Below are positions 9,252-18,784 of a stretch of 64,000 nucleotides of DNA, piece after piece (the stretch's first letter is position 1; every line of letters starts with the position of its first letter). The translations under genes were made by a program, and so were the position numbers. Under the pieces are notes generated by a model, which had not been told where the DNA came from, did no database searches, and saw only the letters and a list, made by a program, of their open reading frames with translations. Origin of the DNA: Paenibacillus sp. R14(2021) (GTDB lineage: Bacteria; Bacillota; Bacilli; Paenibacillales; Paenibacillaceae); assembly GCF_019431355.1 (NCBI RefSeq), contig NZ_CP080269.1:3872501-3936500 (forward strand), written 5' to 3'.

Positions 9252-9365
9252 TCAGAACCGTTCTTCAATAGTCATGTGGCCGAGAGGGCAGAATCCCCCC
9301 TTGGCGGCTGGTACGCGTTTGACCCAGCCCGGCAGCTATCTACTTCGAACGATTACGATTGACAT
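9252..9365 (-). pseudogene. Small ORF (36 sense codons) interrupted by an in-frame TAG
   Basis: An ATG at 9365-9363, preceded by GAGGTGA with good spacing, opens MSIVIVRSR. A TAG follows at 9338-9336. In the same frame translation would continue as LPGWVKRVPAAKGGFCPLG and HMTIEERF to a TGA at 9254-9252. The combination of a strong ribosome binding site, no further stop in 38 codons and a natural-looking peptide suggests a small protein gene with a nonsense mutation. A nine-residue leader peptide ahead of the methyltransferase is the alternative. Confidence 0.4.
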
Positions 9366-9480
9366 ACGTTTCACCTCATATTGGGAAAGATTAACTCCAG
9401 TATAGAATGCGCTCCGCGGGCTGTCCAAGGTTTATTTTATAAGCGGAGATCCGCCAAAACACCCATTCTATTAAGCAAAA

Positions 9481-9513
9481 AAACCCGGATAAGCGTCTGC
9501 TTATCCGGGTTTT
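9481..9513 (-). terminator. Terminator of the GGDEF/ThDP/CMD operon
   Basis: AAACCCGGATAAGC (9481-9494) pairs with GCTTATCCGGGTTT (9499-9512) around GTCT. On the minus strand a run of seven T follows, so it ends transcription coming from the CMD gene. Confidence 0.88.
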
Positions 9514-9591
9514 GCATGTGTGCATGCTGAGGATAGAAAGAAGGACCGGATACCTTGTGGCCCGATCCTTCAGCACAGCCGCATCCGCCGC

Positions 9592-9996
9592 TTATAGCGC
9601 AACCGGAGTAAGTCCCCGCTCCGCGAATACCTTCTGCGCTGCGTTAAGTGCTCCGCAGGCTTTAGGAAATCCGGCATAGCCGCCGCAGTGCAGAATAATC
9701 TCCAGAATCTCTTCCGGCTTCATCCCGACATTAAGTGCCGCGTGAAGATGAAACGGCAGCTGCTCAATCGCCCCCTGCGTAATGAGAGACGTAATCGTAA
9801 TCATCTCCCTCTCCCTCAGGTCCAACACATCTCTCGAATAGAGATCGCCAAATCCGAAAGCGACCAGTGTATGACCGAAATCCGGGAAGAACTCCCCCAT
9901 TTGCTTGATCATCTTAACGCCTTGGTCCCCGACCATCGTCTGCAGCGTACGAATGCCCGTCTCGTACCGTTCTTGATTGCTTGCCTTTGGATTCAT
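9592..9996 (-). CDS. Carboxymuconolactone decarboxylase-like protein (PcaC group)
   Basis: A 134-residue all-helical CMD-family protein. It has the REREMITITSLITQGAIEQLPFHL-type region, ALNVGMKPEEILEIILHCGGYAG, and a C-terminal ALNAAQKVFAERG. The redox CxxC of AhpD-type members is absent, so it belongs with the PcaC-like group rather than the peroxidases. AAGGAGG is five bases before the ATG. It starts ten bases after the ThDP-enzyme stop, so the two are an operon pair and may act on the same metabolite. The reaction is not known. Confidence 0.85.
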   Translation of the reverse strand: MNPKASNQERYETGIRTLQTMVGDQGVKMIKQMGEFFPDFGHTLVAFGFGDLYSRDVLDLREREMITITSLITQGAIEQLPFHLHAALNVGMKPEEILEIILHCGGYAGFPKACGALNAAQKVFAERGLTPVAL

Positions 9997-10006
9997 ATGT
10001 GCCTCC

Positions 10007-11629
10007 TTAACCCCGTTTCATCGTCGGGGGAATTTCCTTCGGATCCATGATGATGTCAATGACACAGGTTTCATTGGATTGCAGGGCATCCCGCACCGCA
10101 TGCGTCAGCTCTTCACCAGTCGTGCAGCGGTAGCCCCTTGCGCCGAGCGCCTCGCCGAATTTGGCTCCGTTAAGCGGTACCTTGTAAGTCGTTCCTACCG
10201 CACGTCCCAAATGCCGGGCCATCCCTTTATCGACCATGTCGATACTCTCATTGTTCGCAATTAGGAAGATGACAGGTGCATCGTAATTGACTGACGTCGA
10301 TACCTCCGTACCGTTCATGAACATGCAGCCATCGCCCGTGAGACATACGACCGTTCGATCCGGAACGCCGAACTTGGCACCGACCGCATAGCCGATCCCC
10401 CGCCCCATCGTAGCGTACACCTCTTCAAAATAAAACGTCCCAGGCTCCAGGATGTCGTAATACTTAATCGCGTAGAAGGAGTGGCTGCCCGCATCTCCGT
10501 ACATCAGCGTGTCCGCCGGCAGTTCTTCTCTTAGAATCTCCATGACCTGCTTACCATAGAGATAGGGAGAATCGTCATGGCTCGGCTCATACTCGATCAC
10601 ATCGGGAATCTGTCTCGGAGCTGTCCGGACATCCGCGAATTTCAAGAGCGACCGCAGGTTGCTTCGGATATTACCAAGGACCGGCGTCGTCGGAACCGGC
10701 AAAGACTTGCCGATGAAACGGGCTTCGTAATCAAAATGAATGACATGCTTCGGATAATTGGCGGCGTTGATGCCGGGAATCTCCAGATCGCTTAGCTGGC
10801 TTCCAGCAACGATCAGAAGGTCAACGCCCTCGTTCAGGTAAGCCTCTGCAAGCGCGTTGCCGCCAAGTCCGTAAGGTCCCAAGTGGAGTGGATGGTTGGA
10901 GCGGAACACGCCTTTCCCGCCGGGTGTAGTGACCACCGGAATCGACCATTTCACGGCAAAGGCTTCAATTTCTTGATACGCATCCTGCGCATGCATCGCG
11001 GCGCCGAGTAAGAGTAAGGGTTGCTTGGCTTCAGCCAGAAGGGAAGCGACATGATCCAGATTTGAAGCTTCGGTCGTGGGGTAATGATCTGGGAAGTCTA
11101 AATCGAAGTCATCAATTTGCTCGGACAGGACATCAAGCGGGATACACAGATGAACCGGACCTCGGACGCCGGTCATCGCCTGCTCGATGGCATGCTCCAG
11201 ATAAGGACGGAGCAGCCCGCCGCGGTCGATGCGCGCGCTGAATTTCGTCACGGGCTCGAACATTTTCACCAAATCCGTGCCGAACATCGTGCTGTCTTGA
11301 CCCAGAACTTTGCCGATTTCGCCGATCGGCGGCGAGCCCGTCACAAACAGTACAGGAACGCCCGTGTACAGCGCTTGTCCCGCGGCGGTCAGCATGTTGA
11401 TGCCGCCGGGTCCGGCCGTTCCGATGGCTGCGCCAAGGCCGCCTCGAGCCAGGGCATACCCTGCCGCTTCAAGACCGGCCCCTTCCTCATGCTTGCTGAG
11501 CACAAATGTTATGCCTTCATTATCCATCTCGAGTATAAGCGGAGTTATTGGCTTACCTGGTATTCCAAACACATGGGTGACGCCCCATTTTGATAAGTGC
11601 TTAGCAAGAATACGGCTTACGGATGGCAT
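10007..11629 (-). CDS. Thiamine-diphosphate-dependent enzyme, acetolactate-synthase/benzoylformate-decarboxylase type
   Basis: A 540-residue ThDP enzyme with the three expected domains. The N-terminal PYR domain carries catalytic Glu E48 in SKHEEGAG and GTAGPGG; a central transhydrogenase-like domain follows. The C-terminal PP domain has the GDG(x)nNN metal/ThDP motif (LTGDGCMFMNGTE to LIANNES). The family covers acetolactate synthases, oxalyl-CoA and benzoylformate decarboxylases. No small regulatory subunit is nearby, so biosynthetic acetolactate synthase is unlikely. The next gene is a CMD-like protein, suggesting decarboxylation of a keto-acid followed by a CMD step. ATG 11629 follows AGGGGG at 12 bases. 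Confidence 0.85.
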   Translation of the reverse strand: MPSVSRILAKHLSKWGVTHVFGIPGKPITPLILEMDNEGITFVLSKHEEGAGLEAAGYALARGGLGAAIGTAGPGGINMLTAAGQALYTGVPVLFVTGSPPIGEIGKVLGQDSTMFGTDLVKMFEPVTKFSARIDRGGLLRPYLEHAIEQAMTGVRGPVHLCIPLDVLSEQIDDFDLDFPDHYPTTEASNLDHVASLLAEAKQPLLLLGAAMHAQDAYQEIEAFAVKWSIPVVTTPGGKGVFRSNHPLHLGPYGLGGNALAEAYLNEGVDLLIVAGSQLSDLEIPGINAANYPKHVIHFDYEARFIGKSLPVPTTPVLGNIRSNLRSLLKFADVRTAPRQIPDVIEYEPSHDDSPYLYGKQVMEILREELPADTLMYGDAGSHSFYAIKYYDILEPGTFYFEEVYATMGRGIGYAVGAKFGVPDRTVVCLTGDGCMFMNGTEVSTSVNYDAPVIFLIANNESIDMVDKGMARHLGRAVGTTYKVPLNGAKFGEALGARGYRCTTGEELTHAVRDALQSNETCVIDIIMDPKEIPPTMKRG

Positions 11630-11654
11630 AAGAATTTAATCCCCCTATAGATGA

Positions 11655-13910
11655 TCAATACAGCTTCTTTATTCTGGATATGAGATCGGCGTATGACGCC
11701 TCGAACTCTTCTGCTGGGATGGGAGGACTAAAATAATAACCTTGAACCTCGTTGCATTTTTGAATCTGAAGGAAGCGCAGCTGTTCTTTCTCTTCCACGC
11801 CCTCGGCAACCACTTCCAGATTCATGCTGCGGGCCATTGCAATAATGATGCTGACAATGTTCATCCCGTTCGAACCCTTGGAGATGTCCCGTACGAAGCT
11901 TTGATCGATTTTAAGCCGATTAATCGAAAAGTTCTTCAAGTAGTTGAGCGAGCTGTAGCCTGTCCCGAAATCATCCATGCTGATTTGAATGCCCAAGGCG
12001 TGCAGCTTGCGCAGCATGGGAATCGCATGGTCGACATTCATGGTCATGGTCTCTGTAATTTCGAGATCCAAGTATTTCGGCTCCAGCTCTGTATCACGCA
12101 GCACGTCTTTGACGACATCAACGAGAGCATCATCCAGAAATTCCTGCGAGGACAAGTTAACAGATACGCGGAACGGGGGAAGCCCCTGTTCCTGCCACTT
12201 CTTGTTCTGCTCGCAGGCGGTACGCAGCACCCAGCGGTCGATCTGGTTGATAAGCCCCGTCTCTTCTGCAATGGGAATGAAATCGTTGGGCGGAATCAGT
12301 CCTTTCGTAGGGTGCATCCAGCGTACCAATGCTTCCACGCCTTTAAGCTCTCCGCTTCGAATGTTAACTTGTGGCTGGTAATACAGCAGGAATTCGTTGT
12401 TCTCGATCGCCTTCCTCAGTGAGCTCTCAAGTACAATCTTCTCGCGGGTCGTAATATTCATTTCCGGGGAGTATAGGGCAGACATGTTCAAGCCGCGTTT
12501 CTTGGCACTATACATCGCCGTATCCGCCGTGATCATGAGATGTTCAAGGTCATGCCCGTCCTTGGGGTAGATGGATATGCCTGCGCTTGCTGTCAGATGA
12601 AATTCATAGCCATCGAGGTTAAACGGCTCCTTGAAAATCTGAAGGATCCTCTTAACCCGTTCAAGCACGACTTCCTGGCAGCCCGCATTGTTGAAGACGA
12701 ACATGAATTCGTCGCCTCCCATTCTCGCTACGAACTCGCCGTCTTCGAGAATTTCCTTAAGCCGCTCCGCAACCATGACCAGGAGCAAATCCCCGCTGGA
12801 ATGACCCAGCGTATCGTTAATGATTTTGAAACGGTCGAGGTCCAAGCATACGATCGCGACCTGATCTCCTGTTGAGCTTGCGTGCTGCAGCAAGTGAGGA
12901 ACCTTGTCCATATAGAAGCGACGGTTGGGAAGCTTGGTCAAGTCGTCATGATTAGCCAAATAATTGTATTTCTCTTCCGCAATCACGCGCTCCGTAATGC
13001 TTCTGAACTGCCCGAAAGCGCCCAGCAGCTTCTTCTTCTCATCGAAGAGCGGATAAGCGTCGAACAACCCTACCTGCCGTTCTTCCGTCGCGCTATGCTC
13101 GAATGTAATTTGAATGTCCTCGTAAGTGGACCCGTTGTTGATTGCTTCGTAGATATACTCGCCCATGGAGGCCAGCTGCTGCACGTTCGTGCCCAGCATC
13201 TCTTCCTTGGACTTGCCCGTAAACAACTCGGCGTACTGGTTGAAGGAGGTAATTTCACCCCACCTGTTCGTCAAGATAATTCCGTTTCGCGTATTATCCG
13301 TAATGATTTGGTTCAAAATATTCAGCTTGCGGTTCTGCTTGCGCAGCAGCAATTCCCGTTCAATGGAGTCTACTGTCGTCGCCAGCATCGTCATCATCAT
13401 GGGATTCTGAAACTCCTTGGCTGTCATGATGCTGACGCTTCCGAGAAGATCGTTAATGTCGGTATACCGGAAAGCGACCGCATAGCATGCGCTGCCGTGC
13501 AAGTACTCATGAAAATGGTCATCGCCGATCAGCTGAATTGGAGACTGGTTGTATTTTAACGATAGATTGACCACATTCGTTCCCATGATCGATTCCGTAA
13601 ATTGAATGCCTGCACGGATTCCAAGATCGCTGACGGTCTTCCGGATCATTTCGTCGCCCATCATATGCAGAACGAAGCCATTGTCGTCGGAGACGGACAA
13701 CAGCAGGGGCGTTCCTTTTAGAAAATGAAGGATCTTCTCGCCAAAGAAGCTTACGACTGACAGAATTTCGTCGTACTCTTCCCTCCTATGCTTTAATTCA
13801 GCCGGGGATAGAATCTTCTGGGGAAATGGAATCACTTTAGGATCCATGCCGATGTCTTTGCAAAATAAATTCGACTGCACGATAAATTCTGGTTTCTCCA
13901 TTAAACTCAC
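11655..13910 (-). CDS. GAF-PAS-GGDEF-EAL cyclic-di-GMP signalling protein
   Basis: A 751-residue soluble protein. The first 210 residues resemble the GAF-type sensory region of AcoR-like activators (FTESIMGTNVVNLSL). A PAS domain (about 205-325) then leads into a GGDEF domain with intact RMGGDEF near residue 398 and an EAL domain with intact EALVRWM near 525 and DDFGTGYSSLNYLK. Both cyclase and phosphodiesterase motifs look complete, so activity could go either way. GTG 13910 follows GGGGG by seven bases. The ThDP-enzyme gene starts only 25 bases after this stop with no terminator between, suggesting co-transcription. Confidence 0.9.
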   Translation of the reverse strand: MSLMEKPEFIVQSNLFCKDIGMDPKVIPFPQKILSPAELKHRREEYDEILSVVSFFGEKILHFLKGTPLLLSVSDDNGFVLHMMGDEMIRKTVSDLGIRAGIQFTESIMGTNVVNLSLKYNQSPIQLIGDDHFHEYLHGSACYAVAFRYTDINDLLGSVSIMTAKEFQNPMMMTMLATTVDSIERELLLRKQNRKLNILNQIITDNTRNGIILTNRWGEITSFNQYAELFTGKSKEEMLGTNVQQLASMGEYIYEAINNGSTYEDIQITFEHSATEERQVGLFDAYPLFDEKKKLLGAFGQFRSITERVIAEEKYNYLANHDDLTKLPNRRFYMDKVPHLLQHASSTGDQVAIVCLDLDRFKIINDTLGHSSGDLLLVMVAERLKEILEDGEFVARMGGDEFMFVFNNAGCQEVVLERVKRILQIFKEPFNLDGYEFHLTASAGISIYPKDGHDLEHLMITADTAMYSAKKRGLNMSALYSPEMNITTREKIVLESSLRKAIENNEFLLYYQPQVNIRSGELKGVEALVRWMHPTKGLIPPNDFIPIAEETGLINQIDRWVLRTACEQNKKWQEQGLPPFRVSVNLSSQEFLDDALVDVVKDVLRDTELEPKYLDLEITETMTMNVDHAIPMLRKLHALGIQISMDDFGTGYSSLNYLKNFSINRLKIDQSFVRDISKGSNGMNIVSIIIAMARSMNLEVVAEGVEEKEQLRFLQIQKCNEVQGYYFSPPIPAEEFEASYADLISRIKKLY

Positions 13911-14281
13911 TATTAAGCCCCCATTTTGGCTGACTGCTGCATGAATGCCTACTCATTTTCTATTGATCCTTTGCACAAATATTGTAAACGATTTCTACTA
14001 TTTTGTCGATGAATGACAGCGCACCCGCTCATTACGAATGAGTAAATTGGATTAATTTGTAGGTTTAATGCCCGACTGCCGCTTCTCCTGTCTAAACGGG
14101 GCGTTATCCATCTAGCAAAGATGGTTCCTATGATGCTCTCAATTGCGTATATCTCCGAACATTGGACTATCTCATCCGCTGCCTGACGAAGGCTTTGCGG
14201 CTGCAGCTTCACAGCAAACAGACCCGCACCGGGTCTTGCAGCCGAGGCGGATCTGTCTTATGGGGCCGTACAATCGATGGG

Positions 14282-14383
14282 TCAGCTTCCTCGCATGATC
14301 GGACAGCTGGACCCCATGAACAAGATGCGAACCTGACTTCTTCGCGGCGGAGACTTCTTCACGGTATTTCTTCGCATAAACAT
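14282..14383 (-). CDS. Possible 33-residue basic peptide
   Basis: ATG 14383-14381 is eight bases after a perfect GGAGGT. It encodes a short Arg/Lys-rich peptide (MFMRRNTVKKSPPRRSQVRI, then a hydrophobic segment LFMGSSCPIM) ending in TGA at 14284-14282. No family is recognised. The ribosome binding site is the main support; the peptide could be spurious. Confidence 0.25.
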   Translation of the reverse strand: MFMRRNTVKKSPPRRSQVRILFMGSSCPIMRGS

Positions 14384-14473
14384 GAATGGAAACCTCCATC
14401 TGCTTGATTTTGAATGTACTCCTGGTAGTTTCTGATCATTCATGAATTTCTATGCTGCACGTACATGCGCATT

Positions 14474-14520
14474 GCAAATAACCCACCGCAAGATGTATCT
14501 TGCAGGAGGGTTATTTGTTT
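14474..14520 (-). terminator. Hairpin terminator downstream of the SDR gene
   Basis: AAATAACCCACCGCAAGAT pairs with ATCTTGCAGGAGGGTTATTT with small internal mismatches. U-rich flanks exist on both strands. It ends the minus-strand SDR transcript. Confidence 0.7.
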
Positions 14521-14568
14521 CTGTGCTACTCATGCAGTGCGTAGCTGAACACTAACCTCGGCTAAAAT

Positions 14569-15585
14569 TTATCCCTTGACTGCCGCCACCGCCGTATCCA
14601 ACGCATGGATGACCTTATCGCACCATTGGTCGAATTCCGGATCCTCCACCTGATATTCCGGGTGCGCCAGAATATGCTGCACCGTCTGCTTAATGCCTTG
14701 GTCAAAGCGCGTCGTCGCGACAAAATCGGGAACGAGCCTCTTCAGCTTGGCATTGTCGAATACGACGGAATTCGCCTTATCTCCGATCAAGCCGCCCGTA
14801 TAATCCTCTTGGCTGCATGCCGCCAGAAAGGCAGAGGAGACATGTACCGCCCGCAGCTTAACGCCTAGCGCATCTGCAATTGCCTCGTAAATCTGGTTCC
14901 ACGTCACCGACTCATCCGACGTAATATGGACCGATTCGCCGATCGCATGGATGTTGCCCATTAGGCCGATGAAGCCTTTGGCGAAGTCGCTGTTCTTCGT
15001 CATTGTCCAGAGCGAGGTGCCGTCGCCGTGAATGATGACCGGTTTGTTTTCCAGCATTCGCTTGGCGACCTGCCACGATCCTTTCCTGCCGTGCACGCCT
15101 AGCGGGATCGAGCGCTCGTCGTACGTGTGACTCGGCCGTACAATCGTAATCGGGAATTGATGCTCCCGGTACTGCTTGATCAAATATTCTTCGCACGCAA
15201 TCTTGTTTCTGGAGTACTCCCAGTAAGGATTCGCGAGCGGGGTGCTCTCGGTTACCCGGTAATCGGACAGCGGCTTCTGGTAGGCGGAAGCCGAGCTGAT
15301 GAACATAAACTGCTTCGTTTTGCCTGCAAACAACCGATAATCCCGTTCCAGCTGCGCGGGCTGGAAGGCGATAAAATCCGCGACAACGTCAAATGACAGG
15401 TCTTCGATGAGCGCTGCAACATGGGCTTCGTCGTTAATGTCTGCTTGAATGACCTTGACGTTTGCCGGCAAGCTCTCATTGCGCCTGCCTCGATTCAGCA
15501 CATACAGCTCGCAGCCGCTCTCCGACAACTGCTTGGTGATTGCCGAACTGATAATTCCCGTTCCTCCGATAAAAAGCGCTTTCAT
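14569..15585 (-). CDS. NAD-dependent epimerase/dehydratase (extended SDR)
   Basis: A 338-residue Rossmann protein. The cofactor loop is MKALFIGGTGIISSAI, then an Arg-rich strand end (LNRGRRNESLP) typical of atypical extended SDRs. The usual catalytic YxxxK is represented by YWEYSRNKIACEEYL. An IVRPSHTYDERSIPLG segment is conserved in sugar-nucleotide-epimerase relatives. ATG 15585 has GGAGGTGG five bases upstream. It stands alone between a divergent SLH-protein gene and a terminator. Substrate unknown. Confidence 0.83.
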   Translation of the reverse strand: MKALFIGGTGIISSAITKQLSESGCELYVLNRGRRNESLPANVKVIQADINDEAHVAALIEDLSFDVVADFIAFQPAQLERDYRLFAGKTKQFMFISSASAYQKPLSDYRVTESTPLANPYWEYSRNKIACEEYLIKQYREHQFPITIVRPSHTYDERSIPLGVHGRKGSWQVAKRMLENKPVIIHGDGTSLWTMTKNSDFAKGFIGLMGNIHAIGESVHITSDESVTWNQIYEAIADALGVKLRAVHVSSAFLAACSQEDYTGGLIGDKANSVVFDNAKLKRLVPDFVATTRFDQGIKQTVQHILAHPEYQVEDPEFDQWCDKVIHALDTAVAAVKG

Positions 15586-15888
15586 ATTCCACCTCCGCGA
15601 AAAATGAATAAGACCCTGTATATATTCTCGCTGCAGCCCCCAAGTCCTCCCATCTGCCTGCATCCGGGTCAGAATCAGCAGCATCTTATACGCATAGAAG
15701 GCGGCGGGATGAATCCCCTACAGCTTCGCTGCAAAAGGAATACAGTCGAACTCCCTAGCCCATCCGCCATCATGCTGCGATTGATTTCGCCGCTTCTTCC
15801 TTTCGACAGCTACTGCAGGACGAATTCCGTACAATGGAATTCAGGACATCCTACTGAGGGAGCGGTGAGGCTTTTGGGAGGAACCACG
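15586..15888. other. Divergent promoter region of the SDR and SLH genes
   Basis: 303 bases between two divergent starts. A possible -10 (TACAAT) lies near 15830 for the SLH gene. An open frame runs through the region but lacks a start with a ribosome binding site, so no extra gene is called. Confidence 0.4.
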
Positions 15889-17304
15889 ATGAAAAAGACA
15901 CTTCTGCTCGTCTGTATCATGCTGACCCCTGCCGCAGCCGGCTATGCAGCACCGGCAGACGGACATGAAGACGCCAGCCTTCCATCGACGCCAAACTCAC
16001 AGGAAGCTGGAATCGCTGACGGCTGGCTTCACGGATACCCCGACGGCACCTATCGATTAGGCAAAATCATCTCGCGCGCAGAATTTCTGGCCTTGCTGAA
16101 CCGAGCCTTCGGCTTAACGGATGCGGCTCCGCTCTCTTATCCGGATCTTGCGCCGGCAGATTGGTATTACGCGGATTTTGCGATTGCTGCTGCAGCCGGG
16201 TATGTATGCGGTTTCGAGGACGGAACGATGCGGCCCAGCGGGACGGTTACCCGCGGCGATGCCGCGCTCATGGCGGCGAGACTGCTTCATCTTGACCTGA
16301 CGGACGAGGACGTATCCGCCTTCAAGGATGCATCGGCCATTCCCGGCGCGCAGCGAGGTGCGGCAGCGGCTTTATTCAAGCTCGGCATTGTAAGCGCCGA
16401 CACGGAGGGAAGGTTCAACCCGGCCGAGCCTCTGACGAGGGCAGGCGCCGCTGCTATGATCCGCGCTGCCTCGAAGACGGGAATCGTGGGCGATAAGAAC
16501 ATTCGGGCTGCCGGTTCATACGGCCCCGAATCCGGTGTCCAAACCTTATACGGTACGATAACGATATCCGCTCCCGGGGTGCTGCTGCGGAACATGAATG
16601 TGCACGGCAGCCTGATCTTATCGAATGCCATCGGCGAAGGCGATGTGGATCTTGACCATGTACGGGTATCCGGCCAAACGATCGTACACAGCGGAGGCTC
16701 GGGATCGCACGGCCTTACGCTGCAAAAATCCGCGATCGGCCAGATGTTTATCGATAAGCCGGACGGTATCATTCGAATCGCCGTTAGTGGCGAGACGACT
16801 ATAGAAGAGGTAACATTGCGCAGCCAAGCGATTATTGACCTTGACGAGCCTGCTTCCATCGGGCACTTGATTCTATATGCGCCGGCAGCCGTGCAGGGCC
16901 AAGGCCAAGTGGTGCATGCGACGTTTAACGAGGGTTCCCAAGGCTCCTCGTTCGCCGCCAGACCCGGGCTGGTGGACGGCCCGCAGGCTGACGCCCTTCA
17001 CGCGGCGGAATCGCCGCCCGAATACGTCGATATCAAGCCGGAGCCAATGCTGCTGCCAACCACGTTCGGCCCTTTGACGCGGGGAGAACCGTTCGCCGGC
17101 TCTCTCGATAAGCTTCCGGACGCTGCGGGGACGGTCACCTATGACGTCGTATGCGGCGCGCTGCCCCCGGGCACCGAAGTGACCTCGGACGGCGATTTCA
17201 GCGGGACGCCCACGCTTGCCGGCACCTATACGTTCGAGGTGCGGGCGACCGACGGGCTGTCCCATACCGCCGACCACAGCTATACGGTTACCGTTACGGC
17301 ATAA
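15889..17304 (+). CDS. Secreted SLH-domain surface protein with putative Ig domain
   Basis: 471 residues starting with a signal peptide (MKKTLLLVCIMLTPAAAGYA). Three S-layer homology repeats at about 45-215 bind cell-wall polymer; key pieces are GYPDGTYRLGKIISRAEF, GFEDGTMRPSGTVTRGDAA and FNPAEPLTRAGAAAMI. A beta-strand-rich middle (about 220-375, repeated LRNMNVHGSLILSN and IGHLILYAPA type strands) looks like a short beta-helix. The C-terminus is a putative Ig (He_PIG-like) domain with LPPGTEVTSDGDFSGTPTLA. GGGAGG is seven bases before the ATG. It is probably a wall-bound structural protein; no catalytic motif was seen. Confidence 0.88.
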   Translation: MKKTLLLVCIMLTPAAAGYAAPADGHEDASLPSTPNSQEAGIADGWLHGYPDGTYRLGKIISRAEFLALLNRAFGLTDAAPLSYPDLAPADWYYADFAIAAAAGYVCGFEDGTMRPSGTVTRGDAALMAARLLHLDLTDEDVSAFKDASAIPGAQRGAAAALFKLGIVSADTEGRFNPAEPLTRAGAAAMIRAASKTGIVGDKNIRAAGSYGPESGVQTLYGTITISAPGVLLRNMNVHGSLILSNAIGEGDVDLDHVRVSGQTIVHSGGSGSHGLTLQKSAIGQMFIDKPDGIIRIAVSGETTIEEVTLRSQAIIDLDEPASIGHLILYAPAAVQGQGQVVHATFNEGSQGSSFAARPGLVDGPQADALHAAESPPEYVDIKPEPMLLPTTFGPLTRGEPFAGSLDKLPDAAGTVTYDVVCGALPPGTEVTSDGDFSGTPTLAGTYTFEVRATDGLSHTADHSYTVTVTA

Positions 17305-17461
17305 GCCAAAACAAGCCAATATAAAGTTTATTTAGCATTTTGCCAAAAGTCCTTGATTCCTCGCACCGAAACCAACAAAATAGGTAGATGGCTGCACAAG
17401 GTCGATACGACACAATCGACTCATGCTTTATGACGCACAACTGAAAGGTGAAACAAACATC

Positions 17462-18658
17462 ATGGCAATAACACAAGCTGCCAGCGGGAAGGCGGCCGTC
17501 CAGAAAACCTCCTCCCTCCCGCTGCTCTCTTTGACCGTCGGCGCATTCGCGATCGGCATGACTGAATTCGTCATTATGGGCATCCTTCCGAATGTCGCCG
17601 AAGATTTGAATGTCAGCATCTCGGCCGCAGGACAGCTCATTACGATGTACGCGCTCGGCGTCGCGGTAGGCGCGCCGATTCTAACGATGCTGACGCACCG
17701 AATTCCCCAGAAGCGTCTGCTCGCTTTCTTGATGGGACTCTTCATTCTTGGCAACTCGATCTCCGTCATCGCGCCGAATTATGCCGTCCTCATGGGCGCG
17801 CGGATGCTGACGGCGCTGACGCACGGCACGTTCTTCGGCGTCGGAGCCGTGATCGCCTCCAGCCTGGTTGCCCCGGATAAACGGGCCGGGGCCGTCTCGA
17901 TGATGATGGCCGGCCTGACGATCGCCAATATTATCGGCGTTCCGCTTGGCACCTTCATCGGCCAGCATATGGGATGGCGAGCCTCGTTCGCCACGATCGC
18001 GCTGATGGGCATCGCGACGTTGATCGGCATCTTGATCTTTATTCCGAAGCTGAAGCAGGAGAAACCGGTCGGTATCATGCAGCAGCTTGCCGCGCTGGCC
18101 AATCCTAGGCTTCAGCTGTTCCTGGTCATCGCGGTGCTCGGCAACGCGGGCTTGTTCGCGATCTTTACGTACATTGCTCCATTGCTCGTACAGGTGACCG
18201 GATTTGCCGAGCACAGCGTGACTTGGATTCTCGTCCTCTTCGGCTGCGGCGTAACGCTCGGCAATATGATTGGCGGCAAGCTTGCGGATTGGAAGCTGAT
18301 GCCCACGATTCTTGGCCTTTATTTGATTATCTGCGTCATCCTTGCCCTGTTTACCTTCACGGTCCACAACCCGATTACCGCTGTCGTAACGATCTTCTTG
18401 TGGGGCGCCGCTTCGTTCGCGGTCTTCCCGGGGATGCAGGTGCGCATTATGAGTCTCGCCAAATCGGCGCCGGCTCTAGCCTCGACCACGAGCCATTCAG
18501 CCGGCAACTTGGGCAATGCAACCGGTGCTTTCATCGGCGGCCTTGTCATTACGCATCTGTCGCTTACGGCTCTTCCTTGGGTCGGCTCCATACTGGTCGG
18601 GTTGGCACTGCTTCTGGGCATCTTCTGCTTGCTCATCGATCGCAGGCACGCCGGCTAG
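17462..18658 (+). CDS. MFS drug/sugar efflux transporter (AraJ/SotB-like, DHA1 family)
   Basis: A 398-residue protein with 12 hydrophobic segments. The N-terminal TEFVIMGILPNVAEDLNVS motif and GVAVGAPILTMLTHRIPQKR (the loop 2-3 motif) are typical of the AraJ/SotB/YdhP group of proton-driven exporters. ATG 17462 follows GAAAGGTGA by about ten bases. Its gene is monocistronic in this window. Substrate is unknown; small drugs, nucleosides or sugars are all exported by relatives. Confidence 0.85.
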   Translation: MAITQAASGKAAVQKTSSLPLLSLTVGAFAIGMTEFVIMGILPNVAEDLNVSISAAGQLITMYALGVAVGAPILTMLTHRIPQKRLLAFLMGLFILGNSISVIAPNYAVLMGARMLTALTHGTFFGVGAVIASSLVAPDKRAGAVSMMMAGLTIANIIGVPLGTFIGQHMGWRASFATIALMGIATLIGILIFIPKLKQEKPVGIMQQLAALANPRLQLFLVIAVLGNAGLFAIFTYIAPLLVQVTGFAEHSVTWILVLFGCGVTLGNMIGGKLADWKLMPTILGLYLIICVILALFTFTVHNPITAVVTIFLWGAASFAVFPGMQVRIMSLAKSAPALASTTSHSAGNLGNATGAFIGGLVITHLSLTALPWVGSILVGLALLLGIFCLLIDRRHAG

Positions 18659-18784
18659 CTCTTAACTGAATTTCTGCATGCAAAGAGCCGATAGGCAGGA
18701 AATTGATCGTCCGCCTATAATCCCAAGACCTATCCGGTTCAATGTCTGGGTACCTAGCTGTGTCATAGGGTGAACGACAAAAAT

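Larger units (their letters stand above)
13911..14568. other. Intergenic stretch with no secure gene
   Basis: 658 bases between the GGDEF-EAL gene and the SDR gene. The left part should hold the promoter of the GGDEF-EAL gene. The only candidate gene is a 33-codon basic ORF at 14282-14383, listed separately. A bidirectional hairpin sits at the right end. Confidence 0.5.

Noticed and set aside
10007-11629. Naming the ThDP enzyme as biosynthetic acetolactate synthase
   Set aside because: No small subunit, no other branched-chain amino-acid genes, and a CMD-like neighbour argue for another reaction.
13949-14212. An 87-codon minus-strand frame upstream of the GGDEF-EAL gene
   Set aside because: No ribosome binding site before its GTG, and no recognisable sequence.
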